A stretch of 64,000 nt of DNA from an uncultured Bacteroides sp. (lineage in GTDB: Bacteria > Bacteroidota > Bacteroidia > Bacteroidales > Bacteroidaceae): contig NZ_CAJULN010000007.1 in assembly GCF_910586915.1 (NCBI RefSeq), positions 57,208 to 121,207 of the forward strand, read 5' to 3'. Under the pieces are notes generated by a model, which saw only the letters and a list, made by a program, of their open reading frames with translations, was not told the origin of the DNA and did no database searches. Below, in pieces: positions 53,751 to 61,079 of the stretch. How positions within the stretch are numbered: position 1 is the stretch's first letter; each line of letters opens with the position of its first letter. The translations under genes were made by a program, and so were the position numbers.

Positions 53751-54974
53751 ATGGCAAGAAGCACATTCAAAGTGCTGTTCTACGTGAACGGCAGCAAGGA
53801 GAAAAACGGTATTGTCCCCATCATGGGACGGGTTACAATCAACGGGACTGTGGCGCAGTTCAGTTGCAAACAGAGTGTCCCGAAAACGCTTTGGGACATC
53901 AAGGGCAACCGGGCTAAAGGCAAGAGCCGCGAGGCACGGGACATCAATCTTGCATTGGACAACATCAAAGCGCAAATCATCAAACATTACCAGCGCATAT
54001 CCGACCGTGAAGCATTCGTTACGGCTGAAATGGTACGCAATGCCTATCAGGGCATCGGTAGCGAGTATGAGACGCTACTAAAAGCATTCGACCGTGAGAA
54101 CGAGGTGTTCAAGAAGCGTGTCGGTAAGGACAGGGTGATGGCTACCTATCGGGCACGTGTACGGGCAAGAAACCATGTAGCCGCCTTTATCAAGTCGTTT
54201 TACAGGCGCAGCGATATGTCCATGTTGGAACTTACACCCGACTTCATCAAGGAGTTCGCCGCATACCTCTCAACGGAAGCAGGATTGCGGAACGGTTCGA
54301 TATGGGCAAACTGTATGTGGCTGAAAGGCGTGGTCATGAAAGCGCATTATAACGGACTGATACCGCGCAATCCTTTCATCCAGTTCCATATCAGCCCCAA
54401 TGTAAAGGAACGCGAGTATCTGACAGAAGATGAACTGAAAGCGGTCATGACACATGAGTTTGCAGACAGCAAGCTCGCATACATCCGTGACATTTTCATC
54501 TTTGCCAGTTTCACCGCCTTGTCATTCGTGGACATTCAGGAACTGACGAATGACAACATCGTGGAGGTGAACGGCGAGAAGTGGATATTGTCCAAACGCC
54601 ACAAGACAAAAGTCCCATTCCAAGTGAAGCTGCTGGATATACCCTTGCAGATAATCGAACGCTACCGACCGATGCAGAGGGACAACTTTGTGTTTCCCGG
54701 ACTGAACTACTGGTCCATCTGTAAGCCGCTGAAACGGATGATAAAGGAATGCGGCATAAACAAGTCAATATCATTCCATTGCAGTCGTCACGGCTTCGCA
54801 ACGTTGGCTTTGAGTAAGGGGATGCCCATCGAGAGTGTAAGCCGTGTATTGGGACATACGAACATTGTCACGACTCAGATATACGCAAAAATAACTACTC
54901 AGAAACTAGACAACGACCTGACCATGTTCGGCAACAAACTCAATCAGTCGTTTAACAAAATTTCAATGGGATGA
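53751..54974 (+). CDS. Tyrosine recombinase (site-specific integrase)
   Basis: I start it at ATG 53751 (MARSTFKVLFYVNGSKEKNG), the normal opening of Bacteroides integrases, rather than at 53664. The 407-residue protein has an N-terminal Arm-binding part, a SAM-like core-binding domain (MLELTPDFIKEFAAYLSTEA), and the catalytic domain with Arg in FASFTALSFVDI context, Lys in LSKRHKTKVPF, HCSRHGFATL, LGHTNIVTTQIYAKI (the final Tyr is the nucleophile). It would insert and excise the mobile element that runs rightwards. Its stop overlaps the next start (ATGA). Confidence 0.9.
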   Translation: MARSTFKVLFYVNGSKEKNGIVPIMGRVTINGTVAQFSCKQSVPKTLWDIKGNRAKGKSREARDINLALDNIKAQIIKHYQRISDREAFVTAEMVRNAYQGIGSEYETLLKAFDRENEVFKKRVGKDRVMATYRARVRARNHVAAFIKSFYRRSDMSMLELTPDFIKEFAAYLSTEAGLRNGSIWANCMWLKGVVMKAHYNGLIPRNPFIQFHISPNVKEREYLTEDELKAVMTHEFADSKLAYIRDIFIFASFTALSFVDIQELTNDNIVEVNGEKWILSKRHKTKVPFQVKLLDIPLQIIERYRPMQRDNFVFPGLNYWSICKPLKRMIKECGINKSISFHCSRHGFATLALSKGMPIESVSRVLGHTNIVTTQIYAKITTQKLDNDLTMFGNKLNQSFNKISMG

Positions 54975-55360
54975 GTATGGGAAGAAACATCATAACAATG
55001 AGTGAATCCGGCAATATCATCATGCCGAATAATGTCGCCAGCATTTGGATGAGTGAGCCGGAATTGGTGGAACTGTTCGGGGTAATCGTCCCGACACTCC
55101 GTGCCGCCATCAAAGCCGTATATAAAAGCAGCGTATTGAAAGGGCAAGAGGCACAGAAGTATGTCCGGCTGGAGAACGGCTATCATGCCGATGTGTTCAG
55201 TTTCCCGATGGTAGTCGCGCTTGCTTTCCGCATCAACAGCTTCGGTGCGGAGCAGGTGCGCAATGCTATTATTGAAAGGCTGTACTTGCGAAAAGAGAAA
55301 ACAACGTTCTTCTTTTCGCTGGGTATTCACAATCTGAATATGTCTAATTATCAGGCATAA
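54971..55360 (+). CDS. Small mobile-element protein, RhuM/DUF3853-like
   Basis: The 129-residue protein is coupled to the integrase by ATGA overlap. It opens with a helix-turn-helix-like segment (MSEPELVELFGVIVPTLRAA), and VVALAFRINSFGAEQVRNAI resembles part of the RhuM-type virulence proteins. Many Bacteroides mobilisable elements carry such a small gene next to the integrase, where an excisionase or regulatory role is plausible but not shown. The second methionine (54977) could also be the start. Confidence 0.6.
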   Translation: MSMGRNIITMSESGNIIMPNNVASIWMSEPELVELFGVIVPTLRAAIKAVYKSSVLKGQEAQKYVRLENGYHADVFSFPMVVALAFRINSFGAEQVRNAIIERLYLRKEKTTFFFSLGIHNLNMSNYQA

Positions 55361-55678
55361 AGTCCAATGATATGGCGACATGAAATAGTGAAACCGACAA
55401 ATCTTTATGTGTCAATTTATTGCCGATAAAACGCATTATCAATAAAACGTACTGCTGATAAAACGTATTGGTGGTCAGTTGAACAGACGTATTGCCGTTT
55501 TACCAGCAATACGTATTACCAACAAAAGTCCGAAGAAGTACCTTTTTCGGGCTTTTGTCGTATGCTTTTAAGCCAAATCCAAGAAATTTATACGTGAGTC
55601 ACGTGTGGGTTGTCAATCCGTCTTGTTTGTATTGCCGAATTTTGCGCCAAACAAACATCCGACAATCATAAAATCAAG
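55361..55678 (+). repeat. 16-bp iterons, palindrome and terminator before the helicase gene
   Basis: Three copies of (G/A)ATAAAACGYAYT lie at 55425, 55441 and 55457, with an exact 16-base period. An inverted repeat, ACGTATTGC (55487-55495) with GCAATACGT (55506-55514), follows. A hairpin CAAAAGTCCGAA (55523-55534) with TTCGGGCTTTTG (55546-55557) looks like a terminator for the integrase unit. The region may be a replication or control site of the element. No gene was seen in this 318-base gap. Confidence 0.6.
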
Positions 55679-56896
55679 ATGCCGATGAAGAAAGAAAATA
55701 CCGGAAACGGAAAAGAGGAGTTTATCCGTGTAGGTACGACCCTCTACAAGTTAGTGAACCAGCCCCGTCTGAACGGTGGCTATGTGAGGAAACGTATCGT
55801 GTGGAACAACGAGACGCTGCGGCAGGACTACGGCAAGGACTATCTCGCCACTGTGCCGAAGTATGACGGCTTTTGCACAGTTCCCGACCATGTGGGCTAC
55901 CGTCCCGTGGTGGACAAGTTCCTGAACCTCTATGAGCCGATAGAGCACCTCCCACAACAAGGCGAGTTTCCCAGTATCCGGTCATTGGTGCGCCACATCT
56001 TTGGCGAGCAATACGAGTTGGGCATGGATTACTTGCAATTGCTCTACCTGCAACCTGTACAGAAACTCCCCATCCTTTTACTGGTATCGGAAGAACGCAA
56101 TACAGGCAAGAGTACGTTCCTTAATTTCCTGAAAGCCTTGTTTCAGAACAATGTCACGTTCAACACCAACGAGGACTTCCGCAGCCAGTTCAATTCCGAC
56201 TGGGCAGGGAAACTCCTTATCGTGGTGGACGAGGTGTTGCTCAACCGCAGGGAGGACAGCGAGAGGTTGAAGAACCTCAGCACCACACTCTCCTACAAGG
56301 TGGAAGCCAAAGGCAAAGACCGTGACGAGATAGCCTTCTTCGCCAAGTTCGTGCTGTGTTCCAACAACGAGTATCTGCCTGTCATCATTGACGCTGGCGA
56401 GACACGCTATTGGGTGCGAAAGATAAGCCGCTTGCAATCTGACGATACCAATTTCCTGCAAAAGCTGAAAGCGGAAATCCCGGCTTTCCTGTATCATTTG
56501 CAGCACAGGACGATGGCAACGAAAAAAGAAAGCCGGATGTGGTTTGCCCCGTCATTACTGCATACCGAAGCCTTGCAAAAGATTATCCGCAGCAACCGTA
56601 ACCGTCTGGAAATCGAGATGTGCGAGCTTATACTCGACATCATGGACAGTACAGGCACGGACACGTTCTCATTCTGCTATAACGATATTCTTCTTTTGTT
56701 AATACACTCGCAGGTAAAGGTAGAAAAGCACCAAGTCCGGAAAGTCTTGCAGGAGTGCTGGAAGCTCACACCTGCATCCAACGGGCTGACCTATACCACC
56801 TACCAGTTCAACTATAATCGGGAGTGTCGATATGAGCCGATAAAAAGAGTCGGTCGTTTCTACACCGTCACAAGGGAACAGCTTGAATCCCTGTAA
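55679..56896 (+). CDS. DUF5906/phage P4-type helicase of the mobile element
   Basis: The 405-residue protein (start chosen at 55679, MPMKKENTG; 55685 also possible) has a superfamily-3-type ATPase core: Walker A LLVSEERNTGKST, Walker B KLLIVVDEVLL, and sensor FFAKFVLCSNNEY. It is the replicative helicase typical of integrated mobilisable elements, and acts with the primase gene downstream. A start at 55610 is unlikely because it gives a leader that does not resemble the family. Confidence 0.82.
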   Translation: MPMKKENTGNGKEEFIRVGTTLYKLVNQPRLNGGYVRKRIVWNNETLRQDYGKDYLATVPKYDGFCTVPDHVGYRPVVDKFLNLYEPIEHLPQQGEFPSIRSLVRHIFGEQYELGMDYLQLLYLQPVQKLPILLLVSEERNTGKSTFLNFLKALFQNNVTFNTNEDFRSQFNSDWAGKLLIVVDEVLLNRREDSERLKNLSTTLSYKVEAKGKDRDEIAFFAKFVLCSNNEYLPVIIDAGETRYWVRKISRLQSDDTNFLQKLKAEIPAFLYHLQHRTMATKKESRMWFAPSLLHTEALQKIIRSNRNRLEIEMCELILDIMDSTGTDTFSFCYNDILLLLIHSQVKVEKHQVRKVLQECWKLTPASNGLTYTTYQFNYNRECRYEPIKRVGRFYTVTREQLESL

Positions 56897-56961
56897 TACC
56901 ATTCTTCTTTTGTTGAATTGATGAATAAGGATATAATTATGCTGATAATTAACAATATATA

Positions 56962-57062
56962 TTCTCAACAATTTCTCAACAATCGAAAAAACTGTTGAGA
57001 GAGGAACAGCATCCGTTTATTGTTTTCTCTTTTGTCAAGTGGTTTGTTGAGAAGATGTTGAG
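56962..57062 (+). repeat. Iteron cluster, candidate replication origin of the element
   Basis: TTCTCAACAAT occurs twice in direct tandem (56962-56972, 56973-56983). Its inverted form follows as TGTTGAGAG (56993-57001), TTGTTGAGAA (57044-57053) and TGTTGAG (57056-57062). The 253-base gap 56897-57149 is AT-rich and lies between the helicase and primase genes, as expected for an origin. Confidence 0.6.
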
Positions 57063-57149
57063 TACTTATAATGCTGTATATAAATATGTTGTACCTATCA
57101 TTCATCAAATCAACGTTTTTACATCCACTATCAAATCCTCTGTAAAATC

Positions 57150-58088
57150 ATGAACATCCAAGAAGCCAAACAAATCAGAATCGCAGACTATCTGCAAAGT
57201 CTGGGCTACACGCCCGTAAAGCAACAGGGAAACAGCCTGTGGTACAAATCCCCGTTCCGGCAGGAAACGGAAGCCTCGTTCAAGGTGAACTCTGACCGTA
57301 ACCTGTGGTTCGATTATGGACTGTGCAGGGGCGGCAACATCATCGCACTGGCGCAGGAGCTATACGCATCCGACCATGTGCCTTATCTGCTCAACAAGAT
57401 AGCGGAACAGGCTCCACACATCCGTCCCGTGTCTTTCTATTTTCGCCAGCAGGCATCCGAACCGAGTTTCCAACATCTGGAAGTGGAAGAACTCACCCAT
57501 CCGGCATTACTTCGCTATTTACAGGAACGGGGTATAGACATCGCTTTGGCAAAACTGGAATGTAGGGAACTGCACTTCGTTCATAATGGCAAGCCTTATT
57601 TTGCCATCGGTTTTCCGAATGTGGCGGGAGGATATGAGGTGCGCAACCGTTTCTTCAAGGGCTGTATTGCACCGAAGGACATCAGCCATATCCGGCAGCA
57701 TGGAGAGCCGAGGGAGAAATGCCTCGTGTTCGAGGGAATGACGGACTACCTTTCATTTCTTACGTTGCGGATGAAGAACTGCCCGGCCATAGCTAACCTT
57801 GATGGGCAGGATTACGTCATTCTCAATTCGGTTGCCAATGTTTCCAAAGCCATAGACGTGCTACACGGGTACGAGCGCATCCACTGTCTGCTCGATAATG
57901 ACGAGGCGGGAAGAAGAGCGTATTGGGAACTGGAGAGGGAGTTTGCCGGACGCATCAGGGATTTCTCCGACAACTACAAAGGGCACAAAGACCTGAACGA
58001 TTACCTCTGCGGCAAGCGACAGGAATTAGTCATTAGTCCACCATCACGAACCATCGTAAAACCGAAGAAGAAAGGATTGGGATTATGA
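57150..58088 (+). CDS. Primase (degenerate CHC2 + Toprim) of the mobile element
   Basis: The 312-residue protein has an N-terminal DnaG-like zinc-finger region (WYKSPFRQETEASFKV then FDYGLCRGGN) in which most of the cysteines and the histidine have been lost. A Toprim domain follows with CLVFEGMTDYLSF (acidic motif) and RIHCLLDNDEAGRRA (DxD-type). It would make primers for copying the excised element with the DUF5906 helicase. The C-terminus is basic (KPKKKGLGL). The gene stops 175 bases before the mobilisation genes, and the gap contains the oriT candidate. Confidence 0.82.
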   Translation: MNIQEAKQIRIADYLQSLGYTPVKQQGNSLWYKSPFRQETEASFKVNSDRNLWFDYGLCRGGNIIALAQELYASDHVPYLLNKIAEQAPHIRPVSFYFRQQASEPSFQHLEVEELTHPALLRYLQERGIDIALAKLECRELHFVHNGKPYFAIGFPNVAGGYEVRNRFFKGCIAPKDISHIRQHGEPREKCLVFEGMTDYLSFLTLRMKNCPAIANLDGQDYVILNSVANVSKAIDVLHGYERIHCLLDNDEAGRRAYWELEREFAGRIRDFSDNYKGHKDLNDYLCGKRQELVISPPSRTIVKPKKKGLGL

Positions 58089-58142
58089 CATTCCGAATGG
58101 GAAAACGGGAGCTGCCCGAAATTCATTCCCTGAAGATTGGAA

Positions 58143-58186
58143 GGTAGCAAGTTTGTGTTTCGGGTGTACCGAACCCGCTTGCTACC
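58143..58186 (+). other. oriT candidate
   Basis: GGTAGCAAG (58143-58151) pairs with CTTGCTACC (58178-58186), and an inner CGGGT/ACCCG stem lies at 58161-58165 and 58173-58177. Inverted repeats just before mobA-like and relaxase genes are typical of transfer origins. The nick site cannot be located from the sequence. Confidence 0.55.
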
Positions 58187-58263
58187 CACCCATCCATATT
58201 GCAGGAGGTGGAATCCCGTCGGTCTATACAGTATAACCAGTAACAACATTGAAGAATCAGAAT

Positions 58264-58626
58264 ATGGAACACAAGGAATATAGGAAACGTAACAAGGGCG
58301 GTCGCCCGAAGAAAGGGGCGACTGAAAAGCTGAGCTATCGCATCAGTGTGAAGATGGCGGCAGCCGACTACTTCCGCTTGCTGACACGGGCGCATGAAGC
58401 GGGCGTATCGCCGAGCGAGTACATGAGGGAATGTTACCGGAACGGCCATGTGAAAGAACGATTATCAGAGGAACACGCCGGATACATCCGCCAGCTTTGC
58501 GGCATGGCGAACAATCTCAACCAACTTGCGCACAAGGCGAACGCCGGAGGCTTTCAGGATGAAAGGTGGGACTGCAAGATGGCAGTGGCAAGGATTCACG
58601 AACTCTTGACCAAGATTGGGATATGA
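58264..58626 (+). CDS. MobA/MobC-like relaxosome accessory protein
   Basis: I start at ATG 58264 (MEHKEYRKRNKGGRPKKGAT); the frame extends to a TTG at 58249. The 120-residue basic protein has a ribbon-helix-helix-type N-terminus (KLSYRISVKMAAADYFRLLT) and the GMANNLNQLAHKANAGG signature of MobC-like accessory proteins. It binds oriT and aids the relaxase. Its stop overlaps the relaxase start (ATGA, 58623-58626). Confidence 0.83.
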   Translation: MEHKEYRKRNKGGRPKKGATEKLSYRISVKMAAADYFRLLTRAHEAGVSPSEYMRECYRNGHVKERLSEEHAGYIRQLCGMANNLNQLAHKANAGGFQDERWDCKMAVARIHELLTKIGI

Positions 58627-59564
58627 TGGCGAAAATTGTAAAGGGCAGCGACTTTAAAGGTGTGGTGAATTACATTCTTGACAAAGACAAGAATGCTCAA
58701 GTTGTCGCATACGAAGGCTTGTTTATGGAAAACAGGGACACCATAGCCATGAGTTTCAATGCCCAGTCGCGGATGAACAGCAAGGTGTCGAAACCTGTCG
58801 GACATATTGCATTGAGTTTTTCAAAAGAGGATGAGCCACGCTTGACGAACCGCGTAATGGCAGATATCGCACTTGAATATCTGGAAAAGATGGGAATCAA
58901 GAACACGCAGTTCTTCATCGCCCGTCACTTCGACAAGGAACATCCGCACGTACATATCGCCTTCAACCGAATCGACAACAACGGCAACACCATTTCTGAC
59001 AGGAACGAGCGGTTGCGCAGTACCCGTATCTGCAAGGAGCTTACGCAGAAGTATGGCTTGCACATGGCAAACGGAAAGGATAATGTCAAACGCAACCGCC
59101 TGAAAGAGCCGGACAAGACGAAATACGAGCTTTACGACATCCTCAAAACGGAAGTCGGCAGGTGCGGCAATTGGAACGTATTTGTTGCCAACCTGAAACG
59201 GCATGGCGTGGAAGTGTATTTCAGATACAAGGGACAGACCAACGAGATACAGGGCGTAGTCTTCACCAAGAACGGATACCGTTTCAACGGTTCCAAGGTG
59301 GACAGGCGTTTCTGTTATTCCAAGATTGACGCAACCTTACGACGCAATAGGTATGAGGAACGTATGGGAATGACAGCCAAAGTACATGAAACGGCTACAC
59401 CAAGCGTACCATCCGGAACGGCACACGGCGACTTATTCAACGGTTCGTTGGGACTACTGAACGGCAACAGCTCATCTTTCAACGCCGCTGATGCGGAAGC
59501 CAATCAGGAAATGGCGGAGATACTTCGCAGAAAGAAGAAACGCAAACGGGGAATGAGGTTGTAA
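58623..59564 (+). CDS. MobP-type relaxase
   Basis: The 313-residue protein starts MMAKIVKGSDFKGVVNYIL. It has the relaxase motif III EHPHVHIAFNRID near residue 113 with the histidine triad. The YILDKD segment holds a candidate tyrosine at about residue 17, near the N-terminus. It nicks oriT and leads the strand to the recipient. It relies on a resident conjugative element for the mating apparatus, as no such genes are in the window. The C-terminus is rich in Lys and Arg (RRKKKRKRG). Confidence 0.85.
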   Translation: MMAKIVKGSDFKGVVNYILDKDKNAQVVAYEGLFMENRDTIAMSFNAQSRMNSKVSKPVGHIALSFSKEDEPRLTNRVMADIALEYLEKMGIKNTQFFIARHFDKEHPHVHIAFNRIDNNGNTISDRNERLRSTRICKELTQKYGLHMANGKDNVKRNRLKEPDKTKYELYDILKTEVGRCGNWNVFVANLKRHGVEVYFRYKGQTNEIQGVVFTKNGYRFNGSKVDRRFCYSKIDATLRRNRYEERMGMTAKVHETATPSVPSGTAHGDLFNGSLGLLNGNSSSFNAADAEANQEMAEILRRKKKRKRGMRL

Positions 59565-59710
59565 CTACCGCAGATACGCAGTCCGGCAAATGAGCGAAAT
59601 CCATCGGGAAATTTCATCGCTGACCATATCATTATCGGGCAGCCAGTATTATATGCGAAAGACAAAAACCGTCCCAAAAGTATGAAAATATAGAACTTTC
59701 ATTGATTTGA

Positions 59711-59747
59711 AAAGCCATTTGGAGTGAACTTTGCTCTGAATGGCTTT
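59711..59747 (+). terminator. Hairpin after the mobilisation genes
   Basis: AAAGCCATT (59711-59719) pairs with AATGGCTTT (59739-59747), followed by ATTTCTC. It lies 147 bases after the relaxase stop. Nothing else was seen in the 268-base gap except the promoter at 59788. Confidence 0.55.
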
Positions 59748-59787
59748 ATTTCTCAACAGAATTAAGGACTATTCGGATTAAAATGCT

Positions 59788-59795
59788 TAACTTTG
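59788..59795 (+). promoter_or_regulatory. -7 element of the first Crp/Fnr gene
   Basis: TAACTTTG matches TAnnTTTG, 38 bases before the ATG at 59833. A -33 element is not clear. Confidence 0.5.
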
Positions 59796-59832
59796 CAAAT
59801 GGTTGTAGCGCAGTTATATTAAACAATTAAGA

Positions 59833-60399
59833 ATGGCAAACTTTAACCCGTATATAGATAAGATTGATATGGACTTTTGGCGCGAACTTTGCGCTAAAGA
59901 GGGGAAGTTATGCCTTTATAAAAAGGGTGATTATTTTCTTCATTGTGGAGATATAACAAGAAATGTATGGGGATTTATCAAAAAAGGATATTTCAAATAC
60001 TCCGTGACCGATTCAGAAGGTAATACACATATAACCGGTTTTTCATTTTGCGACACGCCATTGGGTGACTATTCAAGTCTTGTATTGAAAACTCCAGCCG
60101 TTACTGATATTATAGCGGCTACAGATGCGGAAGTATTGGTTTGTAACCGCAACATTGTTGATGAACTCTTTGAAAAAGACTTTAAGTTACATTGTGTCAT
60201 ATCAGACGGATTTTTTCACCAGACATATGATAGGTTTTTGAATCTGTATCGCCAATCTGCGAAGGAACGTTATATTCATATATTAGAATATTGTCCTAAT
60301 ATTCTTCAAAATATAACGCTCAAAGAATTAGCATCATATCTGCAAATCACGCCGACATACCTTAGCCGCATTCGCAAAGAAATTACTTTTGAAAAATAG
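59833..60399 (+). CDS. Crp/Fnr family regulator, copy 1
   Basis: The 188-residue protein has a cyclic-nucleotide-binding-like beta-roll (GDYFLHCGDITRNVWGFIKK, TGFSFCDTPLGDYSS) and a short C-terminal HTH (ITLKELASYLQITPTYLSRI). Bacteroides proteins of this kind often lack the residues needed to bind cAMP, so the ligand is unknown. It is 5 bases ahead of a paralogue with which it shares long identical stretches (NFNPYIDKID, ELASYLQITPTYLSR). The pair probably controls the outer membrane protein gene downstream. Confidence 0.85.
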   Translation: MANFNPYIDKIDMDFWRELCAKEGKLCLYKKGDYFLHCGDITRNVWGFIKKGYFKYSVTDSEGNTHITGFSFCDTPLGDYSSLVLKTPAVTDIIAATDAEVLVCNRNIVDELFEKDFKLHCVISDGFFHQTYDRFLNLYRQSAKERYIHILEYCPNILQNITLKELASYLQITPTYLSRIRKEITFEK

Positions 60400-60404
60400 A
60401 GCAG

Positions 60405-60980
60405 ATGAAAAGCAAGGCTAATTTTAACCCATATATAGATAAGATAGACCTGAATTTTTGGTGTGAACTTTGCGTCAAAGAGGGTAAACTTTGCCATTAT
60501 AAAAAGGGAGAGTATTTTCTTCATCGCAGAGAAACACCTAAGTATTTCGGTTTCATTACATCCGGTGCTTTTAAATATACTATCATTGATACTGATGGAA
60601 ATGAACATATCACGGGGCTTGCATTGTGCGATACTTTAGCCGGAGACTTCTATAGTTCCATTCGGAAGGAATCGTCATTGGTGGCTCTTCAAGCGATAAC
60701 CGATTCAGACGTATGGGTTTGTAGCACTAATCTTTTTAGACAAATACTGAAAGAAAATATAGAATTACGCTGCGTTATGGCAGAAGAGTTATTTCGGCAA
60801 ACTCATGACAGATACCTCAATCTTTATCGGCAATCTCCCAAAGAACGGTATTGGGAGTTGATAAGACGCTGTCCTAATATATTGCAAGATATTACGCTCA
60901 AAGAACTTGCCTCCTATCTGCAAATTACGCCGACCTATCTTAGCCGTACCCGCAAAGAAATTACTTTTGGCAAGGAATAA
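60405..60980 (+). CDS. Crp/Fnr family regulator, copy 2
   Basis: The 191-residue paralogue of the previous gene keeps the same layout (beta-roll with GEYFLHRRETPKYFGFITSG; HTH ITLKELASYLQITPTYLSRT) and arose by tandem duplication. The two differ in the sensing half and are nearly the same in the DNA-binding half. They may therefore recognise the same site with different signals. An inverted repeat lies 25 bases after the stop, just ahead of the outer membrane protein gene. Confidence 0.85.
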   Translation: MKSKANFNPYIDKIDLNFWCELCVKEGKLCHYKKGEYFLHRRETPKYFGFITSGAFKYTIIDTDGNEHITGLALCDTLAGDFYSSIRKESSLVALQAITDSDVWVCSTNLFRQILKENIELRCVMAEELFRQTHDRYLNLYRQSPKERYWELIRRCPNILQDITLKELASYLQITPTYLSRTRKEITFGKE

Positions 60981-61005
60981 TACTCTCAAATAAGTGCCTG
61001 TAATG

Positions 61006-61031
61006 CAACTCTCAAAATAGTTTGAGAGTTG
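61006..61031. promoter_or_regulatory. Palindrome between the Crp/Fnr genes and the outer membrane protein gene
   Basis: CAACTCTCAAA (61006-61016) and TTTGAGAGTTG (61021-61031) form a perfect 11-bp inverted repeat with a 4-base centre. A further ACTCTCAAA lies at 60982-60990. A TTTCGTTTTA run follows, so it could be a terminator of the regulator pair. The extra half-site and the position just before the -7 element also suit an operator. Confidence 0.5.
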
Positions 61032-61047
61032 TTTCGTTTTATACCCG

Positions 61048-61055
61048 TAATTTTG
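61048..61055 (+). promoter_or_regulatory. -7 element of the outer membrane protein gene
   Basis: TAATTTTG fits TAnnTTTG, 25 bases before the ATG at 61080. The TTTG of the palindrome (61021-61024) could serve as a -33 element at a 23-base distance. Confidence 0.45.
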
Positions 61056-61079
61056 CAACCAAAAAAACTTGCAAATCTT

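Noticed and set aside
58249..58263. TTG start for the MobA-like gene
   Set aside because: An ATG lies five codons later and gives the normal family opening.
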